Source of the DNA: Siphonodentalium dalli
Taxonomy: Eukaryota; Mollusca; Scaphopoda; Gadilida; Siphonodentaliidae
Length of the DNA stretch: 64,000 bases
NCBI GenBank assembly: GCA_032622095.1
Contig: CP136061.1
Location: forward strand, 41,177,797 to 41,241,796
Direction of reading: 5' to 3'
The position numbers and the translations under genes are program-made. The notes under the pieces are model-generated. The model worked only from the letters and a program-made list of their open reading frames with translations. It did no database searches and was not told the origin of the DNA. Position 1 is the stretch's first letter. Each line of letters opens with the position of its first letter. Positions 11,980 to 24,384 of this stretch are shown one piece after another.

Positions 11980-12475
11980 TTATTACATGATCCAAAACAT
12001 CGACAAAACATACTTCAATCAACAAATGGAACGAGAAACTAACATCGGCTTCTATAAGACATGCGATGACGTTTCACGCAACTATTCGTTGTTTGCCCGC
12101 GTAAAGAAATAGTCCCAGATAAATAAAGACTATTTGGCGCTTTTAATGGCGTATATTTAATAACATAACTTTTCAAATTCTTCATTCATGATAGTTTGTT
12201 GGAAAAATATTGGAAGTCATAGTATTTTTGAGACGTGGCGTACGGAATGTTAAAAGACGGCAAACCGGAAGTCAAAGGTCACCTGGCACTATTTCCTGTT
12301 ATTAAACGAACATTTAATATCACAATTTATAGAATGGGTTTATTGAATGGAATAAGGGTAGGATCGTGTAATAAATAGTAATATAGGACCCTCTGATCGG
12401 ATTGTTGTTGTTGGAATCTGTTGAGATGGGGACCCTCTTTACGGATTGAGTACCTTTAAGATCCGGAAAATTTGA
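11980..12475. other. Unassigned region with a dispersed-repeat end
   Basis: No gene seen. 12385-12460 contains two copies of a 'gatcggattg' / 'ggattgagtaccttta' motif shared with about 640-665 and, inverted, with 22915 and 59150. Confidence 0.4.
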
Positions 12476-12479
12476 AGTT

Positions 12480-12895
12480 TAAAACTGGTAAATTTTGATT
12501 CGTGAACAATTTAAAGATTTAAAAAAATTTGAAACATTTTGATTTTTTGTTTTTAAGTTTTTGAAAAATTTGAAATTTGTGAACATTTTAAATTATTTTT
12601 GAATTTTAGGAAAAAATTTAGTTTTTGAAGTTTTTTATTTTTTTTGGAATTTAGGAACAAATTTTAAGTTTTTCAAACGAATCATTTGTAATGCTCTATT
12701 TTTATCAAGCTTTCGGCCCTATCTGGACCTTCCTCAGGACAATATCAAATGTTAAAACACAATCACATGTTGTACGTTTGGCATACTTTCACAACATGAG
12801 TCAGTGGATCAACCAACTTCCGTTAAACCGCACCGTGACGTTGTGGGTCCATGGTAACGTTGTCGCGTAGCATCTGGAAATTTATAATTCAGAAC
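12480..12895 (-). other. 3' flank of the Penelope-like fragment with hammerhead-like motif
   Basis: Downstream on the minus strand, 12720-12760 reads CCTGAGGAAGGTCC-AGATA-GGGCCGAAAGC: a CTGANGA box, a 5-bp G/C stem and a GAAA box in hammerhead order. Penelope-like elements are known to carry hammerhead-like motifs near their ends. Bases 12480-12680 are AT-rich ('tttttgaa' runs) with no other signal. Confidence 0.45.
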
Positions 12896-13870
12896 TCAGA
12901 ATATCGGTGTTGAATGACTTGTTTTTGTGTTGAACCCATTACCATTGCCTTCCCGCGTTCCCAACTTCCGTATCCACATATCTTCCCTAACTAGTCTCTC
13001 TCGCTTCCCGCCGTTCCGATTGACGAACTCAACCACAGAAACCTTCAAGTCCCTCACACCTCTGTGTCCATGAGCTCGAAAGTGGTGGTATATTGGCATG
13101 TTCGAGTGTAATCTAATATCTCTCAAATGTTCTGCGACGCGTTCACTCAGAGATCGTCCAGTTTCACCGACATATACGGCCGTATCACACGCTTCACATG
13201 CCAATGCATATATTAAGTTCCTACTCTGGCAATTGACATTCCGTTTTACACTGAATTCCTTAGATCCCGATGTACTTTTAATGTTGTCGAGTGTTGTGAT
13301 ATCACACGATTCACATTCTTCAGTGCACAACACAGTCGGAGAATTCACGACCCTCGCGGTTTTCCTGTGGACAAGCATGTCACCTAGATTGCTATCTCGC
13401 CTGTGAGAAACCAATGGTGGATCCACAAATACCGACTTCATCTTATCTGAGTCATGTAGGACATTCATGTATTTCCTTGTGATCCCTCCTATATCAGGCA
13501 GCAACGCAGAATATGTGGTGACAATCGGAACTCTGTCACTCCTCGCAACTCTGCCAACCCTCTTCTGCTTCAGAAGATCATCTCGCTCCATTCTGTCCAC
13601 CATCACTAACTGCTTCTCTATAAACTTTCCACTATATCCTCTTTTCCTAAACTGGATCTTCAACATTATCCTGTTCCTTCTGTAATCATCATCCTTTTCA
13701 CATATACGCCTGATCCTGATTCCCATTCCATATACAACTGAACGTTTCACATGCACCGGGTGATCCGATTTACTATTTAGGTAAAGCATTTTGTCTGTCA
13801 GTTTCACATATAAGTCTGTGTACAAATCACCATTGTCACCGACTTTAACATACGTATCTAAGTTTTTCAT
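12896..13870 (-). pseudogene. Penelope-like element fragment: end of reverse transcriptase + GIY-YIG endonuclease
   Basis: An uninterrupted minus-strand frame of 324 codons. Residues about 10-90 match the end of a Penelope-type reverse transcriptase (TDLYVKLTDKMLYLNSKSDHP, then RIRRICEKDDDY and KRGYSGKFIEKQL). A linker follows with the cysteine pair CESC, and then a GIY-YIG nuclease beginning LIYALACEACDTAVYVGETG and RSLSERVAEHLRD. The RT palm with its catalytic aspartates is missing, so the copy is 5'-truncated and not autonomous, but the nuclease frame is intact and has no stops. Similar AT-rich 'tttttgaaaaattt' sequence lies on both sides and may be target or pseudo-LTR sequence. Confidence 0.85.
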
Positions 13871-13929
13871 TTTTTGTTTTTGTTTTTGAAAAATTTAAAT
13901 GTTTTTAAGTTTTAACATTTTTGTTTCAC

Positions 13930-14312
13930 TGCGAGTGCCGTGTGTAACATTAACATTCATCCACAGTGTGTGTCGTGTGTCACTTTAACATTCATCCACA
14001 GTGAGTGTGGGGTGTGCCTTTATATTTAGTTTATGAGTACCGAGTGTGCCTTTAACATCATACCGAGGGTGCACCCCTTTGACATTGACGGGCACATTGT
14101 CTCACTTTAATATTGGCACATAATGTATTGTGTCCCTTTAATATTCATCCACTTTGATTGCCGAGTGTCTCTTTAAATTCACTTTATGAGTACCGAGTGT
14201 CCCTATAACATTCACGGGCACATTGTCTCACTTTAATATTCACACAGAATGTATTGTGTCCCTTTAATATTGATAACCCTTTGATTACCGAGTGTACCTT
14301 TAATATGCGGTA
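13930..14312. repeat. Degenerate minisatellite (about 40-60 bp)
   Basis: Recurrent 'ccgagtgtccctttaacatt', 'catccacagtg' and 'gggcacattgtctcacttta' blocks in diverged order. The block 'gggcacattgtctcacttta' recurs at about 14090 and 14217. Confidence 0.7.
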
Positions 14313-14339
14313 GTACACTTATTAGGAATATAATTCAGG

Positions 14340-14625
14340 GGCGAGGCTCCCCCTGTTAATCAAGGTCCTCAAATATGCTTCGCACCTGACGTGCAGTATA
14401 CACGGCTTCCTTTGATCACGGAAGTATACGATTGTCCATTGTCCTCGCCATAGTATCGTTCTCAAGAGCCCAAAAGCGTAAAGTATACAGCCATTCTCAG
14501 GAGCCACCCCACACGCTCGTGAAGTATACAGCCATACTGAAGGACCACCCACGCCTGTGACGTATACATTGTCAAAGACCCACACCCACGCGTGTATACA
14601 CACTCAAACACCCACGCATCGTTAC
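14340..14625. repeat. Degenerate tandem repeat with 'gtatacagcc' core
   Basis: Six loose repeats of about 45 bases share 'gtatac' and 'cac.c.acgc.tg'. The minus-strand frame of 93 codons across it has no recognisable domain. Confidence 0.55.
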
Positions 14626-14835
14626 GTCAGATGGTGCGGGGCGTGGTACTTCCTTTGATCTCATTTGATCTCGGCGCTGAAGTATAATACTAGAATAACA
14701 ATTCTATTGTCTGCGCCATACCCACAATAGTGCTGCTATGCACGCATCAATAAACTCTGGTTATATAGTGATGATATATCGTCCATTATCAGATTATGGT
14801 TCCACAATGCAAATTAGCTGTTAAACACCTTGCTC

Positions 14836-15018
14836 TGGTCTCAAACACATAAACATACTGTATGGTCGTCTCAAACACATAAACATACTGTATGGTCGTC
14901 TCAAACACATAAACATACTGTATGGTCGTCTCAAACACATAAACATACTGTATGGTCGTCTCAAACACATAAACATATTGTATGGTCGTCTCAAACACAT
15001 AAACATACTGTATGGTCG
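14836..15018. repeat. 30-bp tandem repeat, 6 near-identical copies
   Basis: The unit is 'ggtcgtctcaaacacataaa' + 'catactgtat'. Only one base differs among the six units (C to T near 14977). Because 30 is a multiple of three, several frames on both strands stay open and would encode 10-residue repeats (for example ETTIQYVYVF on the minus strand). There is no evidence of translation. Confidence 0.95.
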
Positions 15019-17204
15019 CCGAAAAAAAAAAATCAAGAACCAACGTGGTTTCCAGCAAAAACCATAATGGCGTTGTCAATTGTTACCGTCATTTAGAAGC
15101 GGTTGTCGTTATCCACATGATCAGGGACTATAGTTCTTATGCGGAGACTACCATCGGGTGTCAATTGAAATGTATATTTAGGGTGAGAAAATGTGTTTGT
15201 GTCGAGGAAACATGGTCAGATTGCTCACCCTGGAATCTTCTATAGACTATTTCTCAGGCTTAGAAACAAACAGAGACCCAATAGAGTCAGTTCGTTGTAA
15301 TATATTTGCACATTACCTCTCCGTCTAGATTTTTCTCTCGCCACCACTTCAATAACATAAAAAAGTACGTTAAAACGGCCACGCGTACCACAACGACCAA
15401 ACGCACACCACAACGCGGAAACGGTTGGTCAGTGTAATTATAACCATGTTAAATTTCTCACCATATTTCGCCAATAGCCAAAGGAAATCGAAATTCATAA
15501 ACTTGGTCTGATCGCACCCAATACAAGTCTGAGTGAAACCGAAACAATTGAGCTAACTACGCGTCCGATAGTCTGAAAGAAATAGCAGGAAATCCCATTA
15601 CTTCTAAGAAGCATGACGTCAGTGTCAGTCAATCACAATATTCCACAGTAAAGCGATGTAGCCAATCATAAAATAATTGGAATTCATTCAGCGTCTGCAT
15701 GTAGCTTCCAGTAGCTCAGGCGTGGAAACCCATTAACTTACTAAGCAATTAGTTAGTTGACAAATCACTGTACCAGTTTTGCTTACATAAAACGTTTGTC
15801 AACACCCGAAATTGTATATATTTAAAATTGTTATTATCTCCATACCTATGTATGTATAGGTTTATGAGAAATAAACTGATTGAAATTTCGGTAATGGAGA
15901 ACTATCAATAATAATTAATACATTTAAAGGCCCACTTAATTTCGAGTCGCCGATTTTTTTTTTATAGTGACTTGATGTACGGTTTTAATAACAATCTATG
16001 CCATAAAATATGATTAAAATACTATAATTCATCACTATTTGAAACATCTGCGTCTCAGAAGATGCCCACAGAGAAATAGTAAACTGCCGAAATCATAGAA
16101 TGACTGTCTCCCCCCCCCCCTTTGGATCCCATACTGCTTTTTACAGCAATCTAGATGACAAAATGCGTTGGCAACTCAACAAAAACAACATGACCACAGT
16201 TTATTACACCGGATAAGTTGATAATAACGAACCAAAGCCGGACGCTTTGGGTCGTATATAGACTATATCTGATTTTGTGACGTCACCAATTATTAGCTAA
16301 TACGACGCTGCTGTTTTGAATTTCGTGAGCGCCTTTGTCGCACAGTAGATCGGTGGGCTTAAATCATTAATGTCGTAATAGGAAAATCTTGTTACTGTGT
16401 CTTTCGATTACTGGTATTGTAAATGAGAATTATGAACATTGAATTACAATGTAAGTTCATTCGTAGCGTTAGTTTACCTTTTATTGAGAAAATAAGACAC
16501 CCTATTGTAACTACAGTCTACACACATCGGGGCGAGTGAAAAGTGATCGAAATTCATGATGTGAATATAATAAGAATGTCATCACGAATTTACAGTTCTA
16601 CTGCGAATTTAATTGCAGTACTGTGCGAAACGAAATAACATATATTTAATAAGGAATTAATTGTTATCATAAGACTTAATAGTACATACATGCATGTGAT
16701 ACTCCATAAATATACTATTTTCTGGAATCGAAAGGAAAACACATAATTATGAACAAAGCAGAAGATAAATTCGTGCAGGTTCAGGCGAACTCGGTCAATG
16801 GGGAAAGTTACACGATGACGTTGTTCGTCGATTTTCGTTGAAATCGACATGGTGACACCTTTGAGTGAAATGAACAGCTATGAAATGGACACGCTTCTCG
16901 GTATAGTATCTCCGCCGCAGTGTTCACCCAGCGTCAATAAAAGATATAAATTGGTTAACTTCATTAAAGATGTTCCCGTTGCCCTATCAACAAGGTATAA
17001 CTATTTTCACTTTGATGTTGGTACTAGTATAGTTTATAACCATGAATAGTCAAGCTGTCGATCAAGAGTACCCGGAAGAACGATCTGCCTAATTTATACT
17101 CTAAATTACGACTAGGGTCCATTCATTCGACGAACCCAGGAACTTTAACCTTATGTGAATCTTATTTGGAGGGAATACCAGGTAATCTATAAACTAATTT
17201 TGAA
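15019..17204. other. Unassigned 2.2-kb region of lectin intron 1
   Basis: No gene, RNA or clear repeat can be supported. A 66-codon frame at 16849-17049 has no motif. A poly-C run lies at about 16111-16120. Composition is mixed and the sequence appears single copy within the window. Confidence 0.4.
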
Positions 17205-19125
17205 GTACCATAGGAAATGTTCAGATAATAAGTTTAACCCTTTCTATACTAAAGCATCATTGATGGATAGTTACCCCATAGGAAATGTTCAGATAATAAG
17301 TTTAACCCTTTCTATACTAAAGCATCAGTGATGAGTAGTTATCCCACAGGAAATGCTCAGATAATAAGTTTAACCCTTTCTATACTAACACATTATTGAT
17401 CCCACAGGAAATGTTCAGATAATAAGTTTAACCCTTTCTATACTAACGCACCATTGACGAGTAGTTATCCTATAGAAAATGTTCAGATAATAAGTTTAAC
17501 CCTTGCTATACAAAAGCATCATTGATGGATAGTAGTTACCCCATAGGAAATGTTCAGATAATAAGTTTAACCCTTTCTATACTAAATCATCAATGATGAG
17601 TAGTTATCCCACAGGAAATATTCAGATAATAAGTTTAACCCTTTCTATACTAAAGCATCATTGATGGATAGTTACCCCATAGGAAATGTTCAGATAATAA
17701 GTTTAACCATTTCTATACTAAAGCATCATTGATGAGTCGCTATCCCATAGTAAATGTTCAGATAATACGTTTAACCCTTTCTATACTAAAACATCATTGA
17801 TCCCACAGGAAATGTTCAGATAATAAGTTTAACCCTTTCTATACTAACGCACCATTGACGAGTAGTTATCCCATAGAAAATGTTCCGATAATAAGATTAA
17901 CCTTTCTATACTAAAGCATCATTGAGGAGTAGGGATCCCATAGGAAATGTTCAGATAATAAGTTTAACCCTTTATACAATACAGCATCATTGATGAGTAG
18001 TTATCCGAAAGGGAATGTTCAGATAATAAGTTTAACCCTTTCTACAATAAAGCATCATTGATGAGTAGTTATCCCATAGGAAATGTTTAGATAATAAGTT
18101 TAACCCTTTCTATACTAAAGCCTCATTGATGAGTACTTATCCCATATGAAATGTTCAGATAATAAGTTTAACCCTTTCTATACAAAAGCATCATTGATGA
18201 GTAGTTATCCCATAGGAAATGTTCAGATAATAAGTGTAACCCTTTCTACACTAAAGCATCATTGATGAGTAGTTATCTGATAGGAAATGTTCAGATAATA
18301 AGTGTAACCATTTCTACACTAATGCATCATTGATGAGTAGTTATACCATAGGACATGTTCAGATAATAAATTTAACCCTTTCTATACTAAAGCATCATTA
18401 ATGAGTAGTTCCCATAGGAAATGTTCAGATAATAAGTTTAACCCTCTCTATACCAAAGCATCATTGATGGATGTTCACCCCTTAGAAAATGTTCAGATAA
18501 TAAGTTTAACCATTTCTATACTAAAGCATCATTGATGAGTCGTTATCCCATAGGAAATGTTCAGATAATATGTTTAACCCTCTATATACCAAAGCATCAT
18601 TGATGGATAGTCACCCTTTAGAAAATGTTCAGATAATAAGTTTAACCATTTCATATACGAAAGCATCATTGCTGAGTCGTTATCCCATAGGAAATGTTCA
18701 GATAATAAGTTTAACCCTCTCTATACTAAAGCATCATTGATGGATAGTCACCCCTTAGAAAATGTTCAGATAATAAGTTTAACCATTTCTATACCAAAGC
18801 ATCATTGGTGAGTAATTATCCCATAGGAAATGTTCAGATAATAAGTTTAACCCTTTCTATGCTAAAGCATCATTGGTGAGGAGTTATCCCATAGGAAATG
18901 TTCAGATAATAAGTTTAACCCTTTCTATACTAAAGCATCATTGATGAGTAGTTATCCCATAGGAAATGTTCAGATAATAAGTTTAACCCTTTCTACACTA
19001 AAGCATCATTGATGAGTAGTTATCCCAAAGGGAATGTTGAGATAATAAGTTTAACCCTTTCTATACTAAAGCATCATTGATGAGGAGTTATCCCATAGGA
19101 AATGTTGAGATAATAAGTTTAACAA
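17205..19125. repeat. 68-bp minisatellite, block B, about 28 copies
   Basis: Same consensus as block A (8512-10110), with additional variants such as 'gatggatagttacccc'. The right end at 19120-19170 flips to the reverse complement ('gttgaacttattatctaaac' + 'atttccctca'), so an inverted partial unit closes the block. Confidence 0.95.
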
Positions 19126-19199
19126 CGTTTGTTGAACTTATTATCTAAACATTTCCCTCAATAAATAGCTCATTCTGTACATTTATTTATCTGTCGTAC

Positions 19200-22100
19200 C
19201 TTTCAGTCCTGACGCCCGGGGTACAGCTTTATCACCCTATCCAGGAGCGTGGCGAGGCATGGGTGATAACTATATATGCGTCTCTTACATTTCAGTCTTG
19301 ACGCCCGGGGTACGGCTTTATCACCCTATCCTGGAGCGTGGCCAATAATAGGTGATAACTCTATATGCATCTCTTACCTTTCAGTCTTGACGCCTGGGGT
19401 ACAGCTTGATCACCCTACCCTGGAGCGTGGCGAGGCATGGGTGATAACTCTATATGCGCCTCTTACCTTTCAGTCTTGACGCCTGGGTACAGCTTTATTA
19501 CCCTATCCTGGAGCGTGGCGAGGCATGGGTGATAACTCTATATGCATCTCTTACCTTTCAGTCTTGACGCCCGGGGTACAGCTTTATCACCCTACTACCC
19601 TAGCCAGGGGCGTGGGGGTAATGGGTGATAACTCTATATGCGCCTCTTACCTTTCAGTCTTGACAACCGGAGTACAGCTGTATTACCCTACCCTGGCGCG
19701 TGGCGAGGCATGGGTGATAACTCTATACGCGCCTCTTACCTTTCAGTCTTGACGCCCGGGGTACAGCTTTATCATCCTACCCTGGAACATGGCTAGGAAT
19801 GGGTGATAACTCTATATGCGTCTCTTACATTTCAGTCCTGACGCCTGCATGGGGCACAGCTTTATCACCCTATCATGGAGCATGGCGAGGAATGGGTGAT
19901 AACTCTATATGCATCTCTTACCTTTCTGTCTTGACGCCTGGGGTACAGCTTGATCACCCTACCCTGGAGCGTGGCGAGGCATGGGTGATAACTCTATATG
20001 CGTCTCTTACCTTTCAGTCTTAACGCCTGGGGTACAGCTTTATTACCCTACCCTGGCGCGTGGCGAGGCATGGTGATAACTCTATATGCATCTCTTACCT
20101 TTCAGTCTTGACGACCGGAGTACAGCTTTATCACCCTATCCTGGAGTGCGGCGAGGAATGGGTGATAACTCTATATGCGCCTCTTACCTTTCAGTCTTGA
20201 CAACCGGAGTACAGCTGTATCACCCTACCCTGGAGCGTGCGAGTAATGGGTGATAACTCTATACGCGCCTCTTACCTTTCAGTCTTGACGCCCGGGGTAC
20301 AGCTTTATCACCCTACCCTGGAGCGTGGCGAGGAATGGGTGATAACTCTATATGCGCCTCCTTCCTTTTGAAGTCTTGACGCCCGGGGTACAGCTTTATC
20401 ACCCTACCCTGGAGCGTGCGAGTAATGTGTGATAACTCTATATGCGCCTCCTTCCTTTCAGTCTTGACGCCCGGGGTACAGCTTTATCACCCTACCCTGG
20501 AGCGTGCGAGTAATGGGTGATAACTCTATATGCGCCTCTTTCCTTTCAGTCTTGACGCCCAGAGTACAGCTTTATCACCCTATCCTGGGGCGAGGCGAGG
20601 AATGGGCGATAACTCTATATGCGCCTCCTTCCTTTCAGTCTTGACGCCTGGGGTACAGCTTTATCACCCTACCCTGGAGCGTGCGAGTAATGTGTGATAA
20701 CTCTTTTTGCGACTCCTTCCTTTCAGTCTTGACGCCCGGGGTACAGCTTTATCACCCTACCCTGGAGCGTGGCGAGGAATGGGCGATAACTCTATATGCG
20801 TCTCTTACCTTTCAGTCTTGACGCCCGGGGTACAGCTTTGTCACCCTACCCTGGAGCGTGCGAGTAATGGGTGATAACTCTATATGCGCCTCCTTCCTTT
20901 TGAACAGTCTTGACGCCCGGGGTACAGCTTTTATCACCCTACCCTGGAGCATGCGAGTAATGGGTGATAACTCTATATGCGCCTCTTTCCTTTCAGTCTT
21001 GACGCCCGGGGTACAGCTTTGTCACCCTATCCTGGGGCGAGGCGAGGAATGGGCGATAACTCTATATGCGCCTCCTTCCTTTCAGTCTTGACGCCTGGGG
21101 TACAGCTTTATCACCCTACCCTGGAGCGTGCGAGTAATGTGTGATAACTCTTTTTGCGACTCCTTCCTTTCAGTCTTGACGCCCGGGGTACAGCTTTATC
21201 ACCCTACCCTGGAGCGTGCGAGTAATGGGTGATAACTCTATATGCGCCTCTTTCCTTTCAGTCTTGACGCCCAGGGTACAGCTTTATCACCCTACCCTGG
21301 AGCATGCGAGTAATGGGTGACAACTCTATATGCGCCTCTTTCCTTTCAGTCTTGACGCCCGGGGTACAGCTTTATCACCCTACCCTGGAGCATGCGAGTA
21401 ATGGGTGATAACTCTATATGCGCCTCTTACATTTCAGTCTTGACGCCCGGGGTACAGCTTTATCACCCTATCCTGGAGCGTGGGAGGAATGGGTGATAAC
21501 TCTATATGCGCCTCTTACCTTTCAGTCTTGACGCCCGGGGTACAGCTTTATCACCCTATCCTGGAGCGTGGCGAGTAATGGGTGATAACTCTATATGCGC
21601 CTCTTACCTTTCAGTCTTGACGCCCGAGATACAGCTTTATTACCCTATCCTGGAGCGTGGCGAGGCATGGGTGATAACTCTATATGCGTCTCTTACATTT
21701 CAGTCTTGACGCCCGGGATACAGCTTTATTACCCTATCCTAGAGCGTGGCGAGGCATGGGTGATAACTCTACATGCGTCTCTTACATTGCAGTCTTGACG
21801 CCCGGGATACAGCTTTATTACCCTATCCTGGAGCGTGGCGAGGCATGGGTGATAACTCTATATGCGTCTCTTACATTTCAGTCTTGATGCCCGGGTACAG
21901 CTTTATCACTCTATCCTGGAGCGTGGCGAGGGGTGGGTGATAACTCTCTATGTATCTCTTACCTTTCAGTCTTGACGCCCGGGGTACATCTTTATCACCC
22001 TATCCTGGAGTGCGGCGAGGAATGGGTGATAACTCTATATGCGCCTCTTACATTTCAGCCTTGACGCCCGGGGTACAGCTTTATCACCCTATCCTGGAGC

Positions 22101-22502
22101 GTGGCGAGTAATGGGTGATAACTCTATATGCGACTCTTACATTTCAGTCTTGACGCCCGGGATACAGCTTTATTACCCTATCCTGGAGCGTGGCGAGTAA
22201 TGGGTGATAACTCTATATGCGACTCTTACATTTCAGTCTTGACGCCCGGGGTACAGCTTTATCACCCTATCCTGGAGCGTGGCGAGTAATGGGTGATAAC
22301 TCTATATGCGTCTCTTACATTTCAGTCTTGACGCCCGGGGTACAGCTTTATCACCCTATCGTGGAGTATGGCAAGGAATGGGTGACAACTCTATATGAGC
22401 CTCTTACCTTTCAGTCTTGACGCCCGGGGTACAGCTTTATTACCCTACCCTGGAGCGTGCGAGTAATGGGTGACAACTCTATATGCTACTCTTACATTTC
22501 AG
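19200..22502 (+). repeat. 89-bp minisatellite built from the 3' splice site and start of lectin exon 2, about 37 copies
   Basis: Each unit is 25 intron-type bases ('tctatatgcg' + 'tctcttacatttcag') plus 64 bases identical or nearly so to the start of lectin exon 2 (TCTTGACGCCCGGGGTACAG ... GGGTGATAAC). Acceptor-like CAGs recur every 89 bases from 19206 to the true one at 22502. Variants include 'gcgtgcgagtaatggg' (missing one G) and 'cttcctttc' types, clustered at 20230-21420, which shows unequal spread. Read from any decoy acceptor in the exon phase, translation continues about 30 codons and meets TGA at the next unit (ttT CAG TCT TGA). The array lies wholly in intron 1. Confidence 0.95.
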
Positions 22503-22691
22503 TCTTGACGCCCGGGGTACAGCTTTATCACCCTATCCTGGAGCGTGGCGAGGCGTGGGTGATAACCCTCCAGGAGGACCATACATGGGCAGAAGCGAAA
22601 GATTACTGTGAGCTGAGAGGTGGAAACCTGCTGTCTGATCTGGATGCGAGCACATTCGATAGGTTCAACGCCCTGGACACCACATACAATG
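22503..22691 (+). CDS. PAN/C-type lectin, exon 2 (N-terminal half of the lectin domain)
   Basis: The acceptor is cttacatttcag|TC at 22502/22503 and the donor is AAT-G|GTTTGA at 22691/22692; both junctions are phase 1 and match exons 1 and 3. The exon encodes residues 106-169. These include W-rich strand one (EAWVITLQEDHTWAEAKDYC) and the typical lectin helix motif YCELRGGNLLSDLDA with C141. The first 64 coding bases and the preceding 25 intron bases are the unit of the 89-bp minisatellite directly upstream; this exon is its last, complete member. Only this copy continues into 'CTCCAGGAGGACC', so only it can encode the rest of the domain. Confidence 0.85.
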
Positions 22692-23787
22692 GTTTGATTT
22701 GTTTTCGGTTCATCGCGGATAGGATATATCATGATATGATAGTAATATTTACGATTGGATATAAAGACCACATCATAACAAACGAAAACCAAGCCCAGAT
22801 ACACAAATTGGGTTATATTCATATTCATTCAAACACCTCCAACTTCCAAGGGATTTGAGGTTTCTGCTTAAATGTTAATGGAACAAAATAAGTGTTATGC
22901 GTCTGCAATAGCTAAAGGTACTAAATCCGATTCAATGTTACCCAATCATCAGATTCCAACAACAACGAATTTTTTTGAACTGCCGCATCATTTATCAGAA
23001 TTGATTAATTGCCAGTTGCCAAAAAATAATTCTAACCACTGTCAACTATTGTATAAAATAGCCCAAAAAGTGTATTGTCAACATTGTGCTCAACTTTTGG
23101 TATAAAGAATATATCGGTCAGCATTTGTCGAATATTTGCCAGTCCGCCAAATATTCCAGGTGGTGAAAATGGGTGGATTCATCGACACCCTCCCCCCCCC
23201 CCCCCCTGAAGCCAAAGAAAAAGTAATTTAGAAGCGTTAATTTGGATTATGCAACTTTGAGATGGTTTATTTTTCCAAGTGTTCCCGCCATTCCACATAA
23301 CATAAGCATCAAACAAACTAGGTTTGAAACCCACTGGCCCTGAAGCTGAGCACCTCAGTGCATTTATTCTGAATGAATATGAGCAGACCTGACTGAACAA
23401 TTGTCCCCAGTTACGACAGCAAATTATCGGGTCAGAAAACCCTCCTTCATGAAAAGATATGTTCAATCAATGCCAATGCGAACTCCATCTTCAGGACAAG
23501 GTGCTGATCTTCACCTCAGAAATTATATATAAATATATTGTCGATAATTATTAACAAGTCTGTTGCGCCGGAAATGATCAAATGAATATATGCATGAAAA
23601 CGAACAACTTTATAAACATATCTTGATCAATTGTTTTGAAAACAATTGCAATGTAAGTTTACAACTAACCGAGACTGAACCAATGCCCATAGAGGCCAGT
23701 TCCGGTGCTGTATCTCACAATGGGAGACTCGCATATATAAGAGAATGCATTGGCACACAAGCCTGAGATTAGTGTGCCTGTCATTCG
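22692..23787. other. Lectin intron 2, 5' part
   Basis: Bases 22910-23110 match 59145-59340 (same order of 'ggtactaaatccgattc', 'cagattccaacaacaa', 'agaattgattaattgcc'), a dispersed repeat. A poly-C run lies at 23191-23206. Bases 23719-23755 are half of the TATATAAGAGAATGCATTGG hairpin family. The remaining sequence is unassigned. Confidence 0.5.
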
Positions 23788-24330
23788 CAGAATGAGGTCC
23801 CCAGAGGGTGAATTTAGTGACACTATCTCCCCGCACCCCTCCCCAAGGGCTAGCGTCACTAAATTCACCCTCTTGGGATCTCATTCTGCTTAGGCCTTAT
23901 CTTCTCTGGAAAGTTTCTTTATTATCAAATTTCTATAGAAACTTATTCATAGATTCTATTTTTTTTTTCAAGTTTAGTTTCTCTATATCCCCAAATTGGC
24001 AGACGACACATTGTATAATCAAGTTCCCAATGGATGTACATCATAATATTCACAATTTGGGAACCTCAATCTGAGTCTGTCTCCCATAGCAGATGAGGCC
24101 ATGCATGAGGTCCCAAGAGGGTGAATTTGGTGATGCTGGCCTGCTGGGCGGGATAGCATCACTAAATTCACCCTCTGGGGACATCATTCTGCAAATGACA
24201 GACACACTAAACTCAGGATTGCAGCCAAACCTTGAAATAGTGTCATTTGCAGAATGAGGTCCCCAGAGGGTGAATTTAGTGATGCTACCCCACATAGCGG
24301 GCTAGCATCACCAAATTCACCCTCTGGGGA
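23788..24330. mobile_element. Composite palindromic MITE: three GAATGAGGTCCCC hairpins around a common core
   Basis: Hairpins at 23788-23889, 24104-24192 and 24249-24330 each read 'cagaatgaggtccccagagg' + 'gtgaattta' and then its complement. The core 23880-24100 ('ggccttatcttctctggaaa' ... 'tctgagtctgtctcccatag') recurs at 41511-41728 and 46783-47003. The whole is a repeated non-autonomous element. It occupies the 3' part of lectin intron 2. Confidence 0.8.
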
Positions 24331-24384
24331 CAGACACACTATTTCAAGGCTTGCTTGCAGTAAATATATGATTACTTATTACAG

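Noticed and set aside
16849-17049. 66-codon plus-strand frame
   Set aside because: No recognisable motif, no splice context, within lectin intron 1.
19276-22420. Repeated 67-codon frames (MRLL.FSLDARGTALSPYPG type)
   Set aside because: They are reading frames of the 89-bp array; they cross decoy splice acceptors and are not independent genes.
22457-22858. 133-codon frame starting in the array and reading past the exon 2 donor
   Set aside because: The part before 22503 is repeat unit; the part after 22691 loses lectin similarity exactly at a GT donor in the right phase, so it is intron.
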